NCBI GenBank assembly: GCA_049487715.1
Contig: CP150572.1
Coordinates: 186,001-250,000 of the forward strand
From: Pycnococcus provasolii
Taxonomy: Eukaryota; Chlorophyta; Pseudoscourfieldiophyceae; Pseudoscourfieldiales
Length of the DNA: 64,000 bases
Reading direction: 5' to 3'
Shown: piece by piece, positions 14,401-19,410 of the stretch
How the letters are laid out: each line of letters begins with the position of its first letter
Numbering within the stretch: position 1 is the first letter of the stretch
Notes under the pieces: generated by a model
Told to the model about the DNA's origin: nothing
Database searches by the model: none
The model's input: the letters and a program-made list of their open reading frames with translations, nothing else
Position numbers and translations under genes: made by a program

Positions 14401-17400
14401 GGTATCTGCGGGCGGCGACGTGTCGATGACGAGCACGGGCAAGACGACTGTGACGTCGACCGGCTCCGACATCTCGGTGTCGGCGCCGAGCGCAGACGCG
14501 AAGGTGTCGATCGCGTCCGGCGGCTCGACGACGGTGACGAGCGGCGACGACGTCGACGTCATCGCGGAGGACGCAGTGACGATCACGTCAGGTACGGGCG
14601 GCATGCGTCTGCAGTCGACTGGCCAGCTGGCCGCGTCGTTCTACGGCGCGGTGCAGCTGAGCAGCACGACCGGACCGATGTCCCTGAGCACGGGCGCGGG
14701 TGGCGCGTCGCTGGTGTCGCTGGGCGCGGTCCTCGTGGACGCTGACGGCTCTGGCACAGGCGGCCTCGAGGTCCGCGCCGGCGCATCGGGCGTGGACGTG
14801 GACGCGGTCGGCGACGTGTCAGTGACGAGCGATGCGTCGGTGAGCATGACGAGCGTGGCATCGACGACGGTGACGAGCGGATCGACGCTGGACGTGTCGA
14901 GCGTGGGCGCCGCGACGGTGACGAGCGGATCGACGCTGGACGTGTCGAGCGTGGGCGCTGCGACGGTGGCGAGCGGATCGACGCTCGATGTGTCGAGCAC
15001 GGGCGCTGCGACAGTGACGAGCGGATCGACGCTCGATGTGTCGAGCACAGCGGCTGCGACAGTGACGAGCGGATCGACGCTCGGCGTGACAGTGGCGACC
15101 GACGCGACGGTATCTGCGGGCGGCGACGTGTCGATGACGAGCACGGGCAAGACGACTGTGACGTCGACCGGCTCCGACATCTCGGTGTCGGCGCCGAGCG
15201 CAGACGCGAAGGTGTCGATCGCGTCCGGCGGCTCGACGACGGTGACGAGCGGCGACGACGTCGACGTCATCGCGGAGGACGCAGTGACGATCACGTCAGG
15301 TACGGGCGGCATGCGTCTGCAGTCGACTGGCCAGCTGGCCGCGTCGTTCTACGGCGCGGTGCAGCTGAGCAGCACGACCGGACCGATGTCCCTGAGCACG
15401 GGCGCGGGTGGCGCGTCGCTGGTGTCGCTGGGCGCGGTCCTCGTGGACGCTGACGGCTCTGGCACAGGCGGCCTCGAGGTCCGCGCCGGCGCATCGGGCG
15501 TGGACGTGGACGCGGTCGGCGACGTGTCAGTGACGAGCGATGCGTCGGTGAGCATGACGAGCGCGGCATCGACGACGGTGACGAGCGGATCGACGCTGGA
15601 CGTGTCGAGCGTGGGCGCCGCGACGGTGGCGAGCGGATCGACGCTGGACGTGTCGAGCGTGGGCGCTGCGACGGTGGCGAGCGGATCGACGCTGGACGTG
15701 TCGAGCACGGGCGCTGCGACGGTGACGAGCGGATCGACGCTCGATGTGTCGAGCACAGCGGCTGCGACAGTGACGAGCGGATCGACGCTCGGCGTGACAG
15801 TGGCGACCGACGCGACGGTATCTGCGGGCGGCGACGTGTCGATGACGAGCACGGGCAAGACGACTGTGACGTCGACCGGCTCCGACATCTCGGTGTCGGC
15901 GCCGAGCGCAGACGCGAAGGTGTCGATCGCGTCCGGCGGCTCGACGACGGTGACGAGCGGCGACGACGTCGACGTCATCGCGGATGACGCAGTGACGATC
16001 ACGTCAGGTACGGGCGGCATGCGTCTGCAGTCGACTGGCCAGCTGGCCGCGTCGTTCTACGGCGCGGTGCAGCTGAGCAGCACGACCGGACCGATGTCCC
16101 TGAGCACGGGCGCGGGTGGCGCGTCGCTGGTGTCGCTGGGCGCGGTCCTCGTGGACGCTGACGGCTCTGGCACAGGCGGCCTCGAGGTCCGCGCCGGCGC
16201 ATCGGGCGTGGACGTGGACGCGGTCGGCGACGTGTCAGTGACGAGCGATGCGTCGGTGAGCATGACGAGCGCGGCATCGACGACGGTGACGAGCGGATCG
16301 ACGCTGGACGTGTCGAGCGTGGGCGCCGCGACGGTGGCGAGCGGATCGACGCTGGACGTGTCGAGCACGGGCGCTGCGACAGTGACGAGCGGATCGACGC
16401 TCGATGTGTCGAGCACAGCGGCTGCGACAGTGACGAGCGGATCGACGCTCGGCGTGACAGTGGCGACCGACGCGACGGTATCTGCGGGCGGCGACGTGTC
16501 GATGACGAGCACGGGCAAGACGACTGTGACGTCGACCGGCTCCGACATCTCGGTGTCGGCGCCGAGCGCAGACGCGAAGGTGTCGATCGCGTCCGGCGGC
16601 TCGACGACGGTGACGAGCGGCGACGACGTCGACGTCATCGCGGATGACGCAGTGACGATCACGTCAGGTAGGGGCGGCATGCGTCTGCAGTCGACTGGCC
16701 AGCTGGCCGCGTCGTTCTACGGCGCGGTGCAGCTGAGCAGCACGACCGGACCGATGTCCCTGAGCACGGGCGCGGGTGGAGCGTCGCTGGTGTCGCTGGG
16801 CGCGGTCCTCGTGGACGCTGACGGCTCTGGCACAGGCGGCCTCGAGGTCCGCGCCGGCGCATCGGGCGTGGACGTGGACGCGGTCGGCGACGTGTCAGTG
16901 ACGAGCGATGCGTCGGTGAGCATGACGAGCGCGGCATCGACGACGGTGACGAGCGGATCGACGCTGGACGTGTCTAGCACGGGCGCCGCGACGGTGGCGA
17001 GCGGATCGACGCTGGACGTGTCGAGCGTGGGTGCTGCGACGGTGGCGAGCGGATCGACGCTGGACGTGTCGAGCGTGGGCGCTGCGACGGTGGCGAGCGG
17101 ATCGACGCTCGATGTGTCGAGCACGGCGGCTGCGACAGTGACGAGCGGATCGACGCTCGATGTGTCGAGCACAGCGGCTGCGACAGTGACGAGCGGATCG
17201 ACGCTCGGCGTGACAGTGGCGACCGACGCGACGGTATCTGCGGGCGGCGACGTGTCGATGACGAGCACGGGCAAGACGACTGTGACGTCGACCGGCTCCG
17301 ACATCTCGGTGTCGGCGCCGAGCGCAGACGCGAAGGTGTCGATCGCGTCCGGCGGCTCGACGACGGTGACGAGCGGCGACGACGTCGACGTCATCGCGGA

Positions 17401-17422
17401 GGACGCAGTGACGATCACGTAG
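2..17422 (+). CDS. Giant tandem-repeat adhesin-like protein (5' partial; ends at a frame-breaking TAG)
   Basis: The frame is open from the window edge, so the N-terminus lies upstream, and it runs about 5,800 codons to a TAG at 17420-17422. Composition is dominated by G, S, T, V, A and D with very few hydrophobic runs. The first part repeats a short pattern of the form GGxVxVxxGxS/T, as in beta-helical or beta-solenoid surface proteins. Four 508-residue units lie in 1-5469, a less regular region follows (5470-7230; contains SSRRKLQ and phage-fibre-like GTINIGNGN segments), then units of 204-252 residues carry nested 16-residue STLDVSSTGAATVTSG repeats. No transmembrane helix or catalytic domain is visible in this portion. 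A role as an extracellular or cell-surface structural/adhesive protein is inferred from composition only. The TAG looks artefactual or mutational, because the same repeat continues in another frame immediately downstream. Confidence 0.8.
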   Translation, partial: AGGSVSVLGGQSVGGVGGSVSVVSGRSVTGTSGSVLVHTQDAGVSGTSGPVTVETGTSSAGASGAVHVTTGDARGGAGGDIAVRVGAGDTGPGGVLTLSAGLTTAANATGGAIEVTGGSATSALGGIGGGVSVSAGYGADTGGAVVVSGGAGASGDSGDVIVLTPDAGTSGVSGALSLTSGASTAGRSGSVSVVTGDASGGAAGDFTVSVGDGDTGAGGLVSLSAGVSTAAFESGGLVSVSGGSGASSEGGRGGVVTLSGGSSLGETGCVLTEYNCSGVIVPSTVYEAVKRGCTRDCSFYGADTHTFMCGTMPVSADEHALVLGGCTQYCLGGAVEMSGGASSSGVGGALTLLGGSSSGESEMSRGGHVELAAGTSARGVGGSVLVSSGFSETGTSGEVIVRSDRSGVSGTSGAVLVASGQSCAGDSGSLTLISGASTGGAGGDIRVAVGSGDTGDGGSVVVSAGDTSASYASGGDVFVSAGTGTDTTSGSGGSVSVLGGEALGETEGAGGSVSVLGGQSVGGVGGSVSVVSGRSVTGTSGSVLVHTQDAGVSGTSGPVTVETGTSSAGASGAVHVTTGDARGGAGGDIAVRVGAGDTGPGGVLTLSAGLTTAANATGGAIEVTGGSATSALGGIGGGVSVSAGYGADTGGAVVVSGGAGASGDSGDVIVLTPDAGTSGVSGALSLTSGASTAGRSGSVSVVTGDASGGAAGDFTVSVGDGDTGAGGLVSLSAGVSTAAFESGGLVSVSGGSGASSEGGRGGVVTLSGGSSLGETGCVLTEYNCSGVIVPSTVYEAVKRGCTRDCSFYGADTHTFMCGTMPVSADEHALVLGGCTQYCLGGAVEMSGGASSSGVGGALTLLGGSSSGESEMSRGGHVELAAGTSARGVGGSVLVSSGFSETGTSGEVIVRSDRSGVSGTSGAVLVASGQSCAGDSGSLTLISGASTGGAGGDIRVAVGSGDTGDGGSVVVSAGDTSASYASGGDVFVSAGTGTDTTSGSGGSVSVLGGEALGETEGAGGSVSVLGGQSVGGVGGSVSVVSGRSVTGTSGSVLVHTQDAGVSGTSGPVTVETGTSSAGASGAVHVTTGDARGGAGGDIAVRVGAGDTGPGGVLTLSAGLTTAANATGGAIEVTGGSATSALGGIGGGVSVSAGYGADTGGAVVVSGGAGASGDSGDVIVLTPDAGTSGVSGALSLTSGASTAGRSGSVSVVTGDASGGAAGDFTVSVGDGDTGAGGLVSLSAGVSTAAFESGGLVSVSGGSGASSEGGRGGVVTLSGGSSLGETGCVLTEYNCSGVIVPSTVYEAVKRGCTRDCSFYGADTHTFMCGTMPVSADEHALVLGGCTQYCLGGAVEMSGGASSSGVGGALTLLGGSSSGESEMSRGGHVELAAGTSARGVGGSVLVSSGFSETGTSGEVIVRSDRSGVSGTSGAVLVASGQSCAGDSGSLTLISGASTGGAGGDIRVAVGSGDTGDGGSVVVSAGDTSASYASGGDVFVSAGTGTDTTSGSGGSVSVLGGEALGETEGAGGSVSVLGGQSVGGVGGSVSVVSGRSVTGTSGSVLVHTQDAGVSGTSGPVTVETGTSSAGASGAVHVTTGDARGGAGGDIAVRVGAGDTGPGGVLTLSAGLTTAANATGGAIEVTGGSATSALGGIGGGVSVSAGYGADTGGAVVVSGGAGASGDSGDVIVLTPDAGTSGVSGALSLTSGASTAGRSGSVSVVTGDASGGAAGDFTVSVGDGDTGAGGLVSLSAGVSTAAFESGGLVSVSGGSGASSEGGRGGVVTLSGGSSLGETGCVLTEYNCSGVIVPSTVYEAVKRGCTRDCSFYGLSPSELLCGDLTVSFEMYSAANGLCSSTCTGGDVALFGGESLSGLGGNVILRAGSTESFDVDGRGGHVEISAGQSTGELGGSIFMSSGASAGSSGEVIIRSESSGNSGTSGQLLMQSGNSCNGDSGSLTLVSGRAEGGSGGDIQLLVGRGDAGEGGAVVVTAGETTADNEAGGSVFVNAGSGASQQGGAGGSVVLSAGDATGDISGDGGATEISGGNAIGGNGGDVSIIGGYSTGANGGNVVMQAGSSGAGLPGDLILDAGDTGEVAGSSRRKLQGTGTEGMIRIGSNAASAVRIGRSEVRQVQTDIFGDVTIHGQLQTTTDQSYSNTYDEVFRASNDQLTSQGEMRTPAITGLDPEDPTPTGVSGDQTGLIVDAGSGGTGALDIGPSQAGTINIGNGNSPTVPVTIKQGEGDDSVRFQATPTGAVVINSRDGTSISIGADPGPGSVIVGSAEKSMLKQTAQDIELNAIEKLRMNSGSGGIKGIADFYGFVHFEATSNKDDAIKLETKSDYGGILFKTPSHTRGSIQLSAGGGGITVETPTQISLSSEQSISATTTSLNTISKESTNIHASTDLKLKSDQKTTISTGSTLDVSSTGAATVASGSTLDVSSTGAATVTSGSTLDVSSTGAATVTSGSTLGVTVATDATVSAGGDVSMTSTGKTTVTSTGSDISVSAPSADAKVSIASGGSTTVTSGDDVDVIAEDAVTIMSGEGGMRLQSTGQLAASFYGAVQLSSTTGPMSLSTGAGGASLVSLGAVLVDADGSGTGGLEVRAGASGVDVDAVGDVSVTSDASVSMTSAASTTVTSGSTLDVSSVGAATVTSGSTLDVSSTGAATVASGSTLDVSSTGAATVASGSTLDVSSTGAATVTSGSTLDVSSTGAATVTSGSTLGVTVATDATVSAGGDVSMTSTGKTTVTSTGSDISVSAPSADAKVSIASGGSTTVTSGDDVDVIAEDAVTIMSGEGGMRLQSTGQLAASFYGAVQLSSTTGPMSLSTGAGGASLVSLGAVLVDADGSGTGGLEVRAGASGVDVDAVGDVSVTSDASVSMTSVASTTVTSGSTLDVSSVGAATVTSGSTLDVSSVGAATVASGSTLDVSSTGAATVTSGSTLDVSSTGAATVTSGSTLGVTVATDATVSAGGDVSMTSTGKTTVTSTGSDISVSAPSADAKVSIASGGSTTVTSGDDVDVIAEDAVTIMSGEGGMRLQSTGQLAASFYGAVQLSSTTGPMSLSTGAGGASLVSLGAVLVDADGSGTGGLEVRAGASGVDVDAVGDVSVTSDASVSMTSAASTTVTSGSTLDVSSVGAATVTSGSTLDVSSVGAATVASGSTLDVSSTGAATVTSGSTLDVSSTAAATVTSGSTLGVTVATDATVSAGGDVSMTSTGKTTVTSTGSDISVSAPSADAKVSIASGGSTTVTSGDDVDVIAEDAVTIMSGEGGMRLQSTGQLAASFYGAVQLSSTTGPMSLSTGAGGASLVSLGAVLVDADGSGTGGLEVRAGASGVDVDAVGDVSVTSDASVSMTSVASTTVTSGSTLDVSSVGAATVTSGSTLDVSSVGAATVASGSTLDVSSTGAATVTSGSTLDVSSTGAATVTSGSTLGVTVATDATVSAGGDVSMTSTGKTTVTSTGSDISVSAPSADAKVSIASGGSTTVTSGDDVDVTADDAVTIMSGEGGMRLQSTGQLAASFYGAVQLSSTTGPMSLSTDAGGASLVSLGAVLVDADGSGTGGLEVRAGASGVDVDAVGDVSVTSDASVSMTSVASTTVTSGSTLDVSSVGAATVTSGSTLDVSSVGAATVASGSTLDVSSTGAATVTSGSTLDVSSTGAATVTSGSTLGVTVATDATVSAGGDVSMTSTGKTTVTSTGSDISVSAPSADAKVSIASGGSTTVTSGDDVDVIAEDAVTIMSGEGGMRLQSTGQLAASFYGAVQLSSTTGPMSLSTGAGGASLVSLGAVLVDADGSGTGGLEVRAGASGVDVDAVGDVSVTSDASVSMTSVASTTVTSGSTLDVSSVGAATVTSGSTLDVSSTGAATVASGSTLDVSSTGAATVASGSTLDVSSTAAATVTSGSTLGVTVATDATVSAGGDVSMTSTGKTTVTSTGSDISVSAPSADAKVSIASGSSTTVTSGDDVDVIAEDAVTIMSGEGGMRLQSTGQLAASFYGAVQLSSTTGPMSLSTGAGGASLVSLGAVLVDADGSGTGGLEVRAGASGVDVDAVGDVSVTSDASVSMTSAASTTVTSGSTLDVSSTGAATVTSGSTLDVSSTGAATVTSGSTLGVTVATDATVSAGGDVSMTSTGKTTVTSTGSDISVSAPSADAKVSILSGGSTTVTSGDDVDVIAEDAVTITSGEGGMRLQSTGQLAASFYGAVQLSSTTGPMSLSTGAGGASLVSLGAVLVDADGSGTGGLEVRAGASGVDVDAVGDVSVTSDASVSMTSVASTTVTSGSTLDVSSVGAATVTSGSTLDVSSTGAATVASGSTLDVSSTAAATVTSGSTLDVSSTAAATVTSGSTLGVTVATDATVSAGGDVSMTSTGKTTVTSTGSDISVSAPSADAKVSILSGSSTTVTSGDDVDVIAEDAVTIMSGEGGMRLQSTGQLAASFYGAVQLSSTTGPMSLSTGAGGASLVSLGAVLVDADGSGTGGLEVRAGASGVDVDAAGDVSVTSDASVSMTSAASTTVTSGSTLDVSSTGAATVASGSTLDVSSTGAATVTSGSTLDVSSTGAATVTSGSTLGVTVATDATVSAGGDVSMTSTGKTTVTSTGSDISVSAPSADAKVSIASGGSTTVTSGDDVDVIAEDAVTITSGTGGMRLQSTGQLAASFYGAVQLSSTTGPMSLSTGAGGASLVSLGAVLVDADGSGTGGLEVRAGASGVDVDAVGDVSVTSDASVSMTSAASTTVTSGSTLDVSSVGAATVTSGSTLDVSSTGAATVASGSTLDVSSTGAATVTSGSTLDVSSTAAATVTSGSTLGVTVATDATVSAGGDVSMTSTGKTTVTSTGSDISVSAPSADAKVSIASGGSTTVTSGDDVDVIAEDAVTITSGTGGMRLQSTGQLAASFYGAVQLSSTTGPMSLSTGAGGASLVSLGAVLVDADGSGTGGLEVRAGASGVDVDAVGDVSVTSDASVSMTSVASTTVTSGSTLDVSSVGAATVTSGSTLDVSSVGAATVASGSTLDVSSTGAATVTSGSTLDVSSTAAATVTSGSTLGVTVATDATVSAGGDVSMTSTGKTTVTSTGSDISVSAPSADAKVSIASGGSTTVTSGDDVDVIAEDAVTITSGTGGMRLQSTGQLAASFYGAVQLSSTTGPMSLSTGAGGASLVSLGAVLVDADGSGTGGLEVRAGASGVDVDAVGDVSVTSDASVSMTSAASTTVTSGSTLDVSSVGAATVASGSTLDVSSVGAATVASGSTLDVSSTGAATVTSGSTLDVSSTAAATVTSGSTLGVTVATDATVSAGGDVSMTSTGKTTVTSTGSDISVSAPSADAKVSIASGGSTTVTSGDDVDVIADDAVTITSGTGGMRLQSTGQLAASFYGAVQLSSTTGPMSLSTGAGGASLVSLGAVLVDADGSGTGGLEVRAGASGVDVDAVGDVSVTSDASVSMTSAASTTVTSGSTLDVSSVGAATVASGSTLDVSSTGAATVTSGSTLDVSSTAAATVTSGSTLGVTVATDATVSAGGDVSMTSTGKTTVTSTGSDISVSAPSADAKVSIASGGSTTVTSGDDVDVIADDAVTITSGRGGMRLQSTGQLAASFYGAVQLSSTTGPMSLSTGAGGASLVSLGAVLVDADGSGTGGLEVRAGASGVDVDAVGDVSVTSDASVSMTSAASTTVTSGSTLDVSSTGAATVASGSTLDVSSVGAATVASGSTLDVSSVGAATVASGSTLDVSSTAAATVTSGSTLDVSSTAAATVTSGSTLGVTVATDATVSAGGDVSMTSTGKTTVTSTGSDISVSAPSADAKVSIASGGSTTVTSGDDVDVIAEDAVTIT
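5470..7230 (+). repeat. Diverged, lower-GC island inside the giant gene
   Basis: The reading frame is unbroken, but codon use switches from GC-ending to A/T-ending codons and the repeats become degenerate. Sampled lines are about 45-55% GC (6001-6060, 7081-7140) against 72% in the upstream array (1201-1260). The first 800 bp still aligns by eye to the remainder of the upstream unit, including the Cys positions after SFYG. The rest (6280-7200) is non-repetitive and is the only part with ordinary sequence complexity. Confidence 0.85.
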
Positions 17423-18928
17423 CGAGGGCGGCATGCGTCTGCAGTCGACTGGCCAGCTGGCCGCGTCGTTCTACGGCGCGGTGCAGCTGAGCAGCACGAC
17501 CGGACCGATGTCCCTGAGCACGGGCGCGGGTGGCGCGTCGCTTGTGTCGCTGGGCGCGGTCCTCGTGGACGCTGACGGCTCTGGCACAGGCGGCCTCGAG
17601 GTCCGCGCCGGCGCATCGGGCGTGGACGTGGACGCGGTCGGCGACGTGTCAGTGACGAGCGATGCGTCGGTGAGCATGACGAGCGCGGCATCGACGACGG
17701 TGACGAGCGGATCGACGCTGGACGTGTCGAGCGTGGGCGCCGCGACGGTGGCGAGCGGATCGACGCTGGACGTGTCGAGCACGGGCGCCGCGACGGTGGC
17801 GAGCGGATCGACGCTGGACGTGTCGAGCACGGGCGCTGCGACGGTGGCGAGCGGATCGACGCTCGATGTGTCGAGCACGGGCGCTGCGACGGTGACGAGC
17901 GGATCGACGCTCGATGTGTCGAGCACGGGCGCTGCGACAGTGACGAGCGGATCGACGCTCGGCGTGACAGTGGCGACCGACGCGACGGTATCTGCGGGCG
18001 GCGACGTGTCGATGACGAGCACGGGCAAGACGACTGTGACGTCGACCGGCTCCGACATCTCGGTGTCGGCGCCGAGCGCAGACGCGAAGGTGTCGATCGC
18101 GTCCGGCGGCTCGACGACGGTGACGAGCGGCGACGACGTCGACGTCATCGCGGAGGACGCAGTGACGATCACGTCAGGCGAGGGCGGCATGCGTCTGCAG
18201 TCGACTGGCCAGCTGGCCGCGTCGTTCTACGGCGCGGTGCAGCTGAGCAGCACGACCGGACCGATGTCCCTGAGCACGGGCGCGGGTGGCGCGTCGCTGG
18301 TGTCGCTGGGCGCGGTCCTCGTGGACGCTGACGGCTCTGGCACAGGCGGCCTCGAGGTCCGCGCCGGCGCATCGGGCGTGGACGTGGACGCGGTCGGCGA
18401 CGTGTCAGTGACGAGCGATGCGTCGGTGAGCATGACGAGCGCGGCATCGACGACGGTGACGAGCGGATCGACGCTGGACGTGTCGAGCGTGGGCGCCGCG
18501 ACGGTGGCGAGCGGATCGACGCTGGACGTGTCGAGCACGGGCGCTGCGACGGTGGCGAGCGGATCGACGCTCGGATGTGTCGAGCACTGCGGCGCTGCGA
18601 GAGTGACGAGCGGATCGACGCTCGATGTGTCGAGCACAGGCGCTGCGACGGTGACGAGCGGATCGACGCTCGGCGTGACAGTGGCGACCGACGCGACGGT
18701 ATCTGCGGGCGGCGACGTGTCGATGACGAGCACGGGCAAGACGACTGTGACGTCGACCGGCTCCGACATCTCGGTGTCGGCGCCGAGCGCAGACGCGAAG
18801 GTGTCGATCGCGTCCGGCGGCTCGACGACGGTGACGAGCGGCGACGACGTCGACGTCATCGCGGAGGACGCAGTGACGATCACGTCAGGCAAGGGCGGCA
18901 TGCGTCTGCAGTCGACTGGCCAGCTGGC
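7230..18928 (+). repeat. Nested repeat array: 612+48k-bp units with 48-bp sub-repeats
   Basis: The landmark atgcgtctgcag recurs at 7619, 8375, 9083, 9791, 10499, 11207, 11915, 12527, 13235, 13895, 14603, 15311, 16019, 16679, 17433, 18189 and 18900. Spacings are 756, 708 (x5), 612, 708, 660, 708 (x3), 660, 754, 756 and 711. These equal 612 plus multiples of 48, apart from the two indel-bearing units. The variable part is the number (2 to 5) of 16-residue STLDVSS(T/V)GAATV(T/A)SG repeats per unit. Confidence 0.95.
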
Positions 18929-18932
18929 TTGA
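17423..18932 (+). CDS. Continuation of the giant repeat protein after a frame break
   Basis: The repeat continues in a different frame for about 500 codons (GGMRLQSTGQLAASFYGAVQ onward) to a TGA at 18930-18932. It holds one complete 756-bp unit and one 711-bp unit. The break results from two missing bases: sister units read acgtcaggcgag where this copy reads acgtagcgag. Another local disturbance at about 18571-18592 (STLGCVEHCGAARV instead of the usual STLDVSSTGAATV) adds three bases in total and so restores frame. The ORF ends where repeat similarity stops and mitochondrial-carrier sequence begins, so the TGA is probably not the native C-terminus. Whether the two ORFs are one gene depends on read-level checking of 17420. 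Confidence 0.65.
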
Positions 18933-19213
18933 ATTTCGTCTCTGGCATGGTGGCGAGCTGCGTTGCGCAGTTCGTCGCGTACCCGTTCGCTCTCGTTCGC
19001 ACGCGTCTTCAGAAGCAGGGCATGATTGAGGGCGACACGACGCGCTACAGGGGCATCGTCGACTGCTTCTCGCAGACTGTGCGCAACGAGGGAATTCTTG
19101 GTTTGTACAAAGGTCTGCTTCCGAACGTCTTGAAGCTCGCACCCGCCGCAGGAATCAACTGGCTCGTCTTCGAGCAGGCGAAGCTCAGCATGGGCATCGA
19201 CGCGCGATCATGA
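18929..19213 (+). pseudogene. 3' fragment of a mitochondrial carrier family gene
   Basis: About 94 codons encode the third Solcar repeat of a mitochondrial carrier: NFVSGMVASCVAQFVAYPFA, then LVRTRLQ (P-x-x-x-V-R-T signature), an amphipathic loop with RYRGIVDCF, and YKGLLPNVLKLAPAAGINW before the stop TGA at 19211-19213. The last helix resembles Ca-dependent ATP-Mg/Pi (SCaMC/APC-like) carriers. The preceding two thirds of a carrier are absent. The fragment starts abruptly after ctggccagctggc of the giant repeat and is in a different frame from it, so no in-frame fusion is encoded. It could be a truncated pseudogene, a recombination breakpoint, or a scaffold misjoin. An ATG exists at 18947, but a 90-residue single-repeat carrier would not be expected to transport. 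Confidence 0.8.
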
Positions 19214-19410
19214 CACGAAGGACTATACTCTTGGACCAACCCAACCACCTGCACGACTTGTTTTTTTCTTTCCATGTATTATAATTTTTCACGTATACTT
19301 TTGTTTTTTGGTTTCGATATGCAACATGAGGGTTACTCGGGGTCGTAGAATTACTTACAAACGATGGTGGCCCGTCTAAGGATACAGTGCGTCGTTTTTT
19401 TTTTCGGTGA

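Noticed and set aside
7230-18900. CRISPR array interpretation of the regular repeats
   Set aside because: The repeats are contiguous, in coding phase and lack unique spacers of constant length.
7213-18901. Series of 92-aa and 223-aa minus-strand ORFs in the second array
   Set aside because: They recur with the repeat period and have antisense-type composition; no independent coding evidence.
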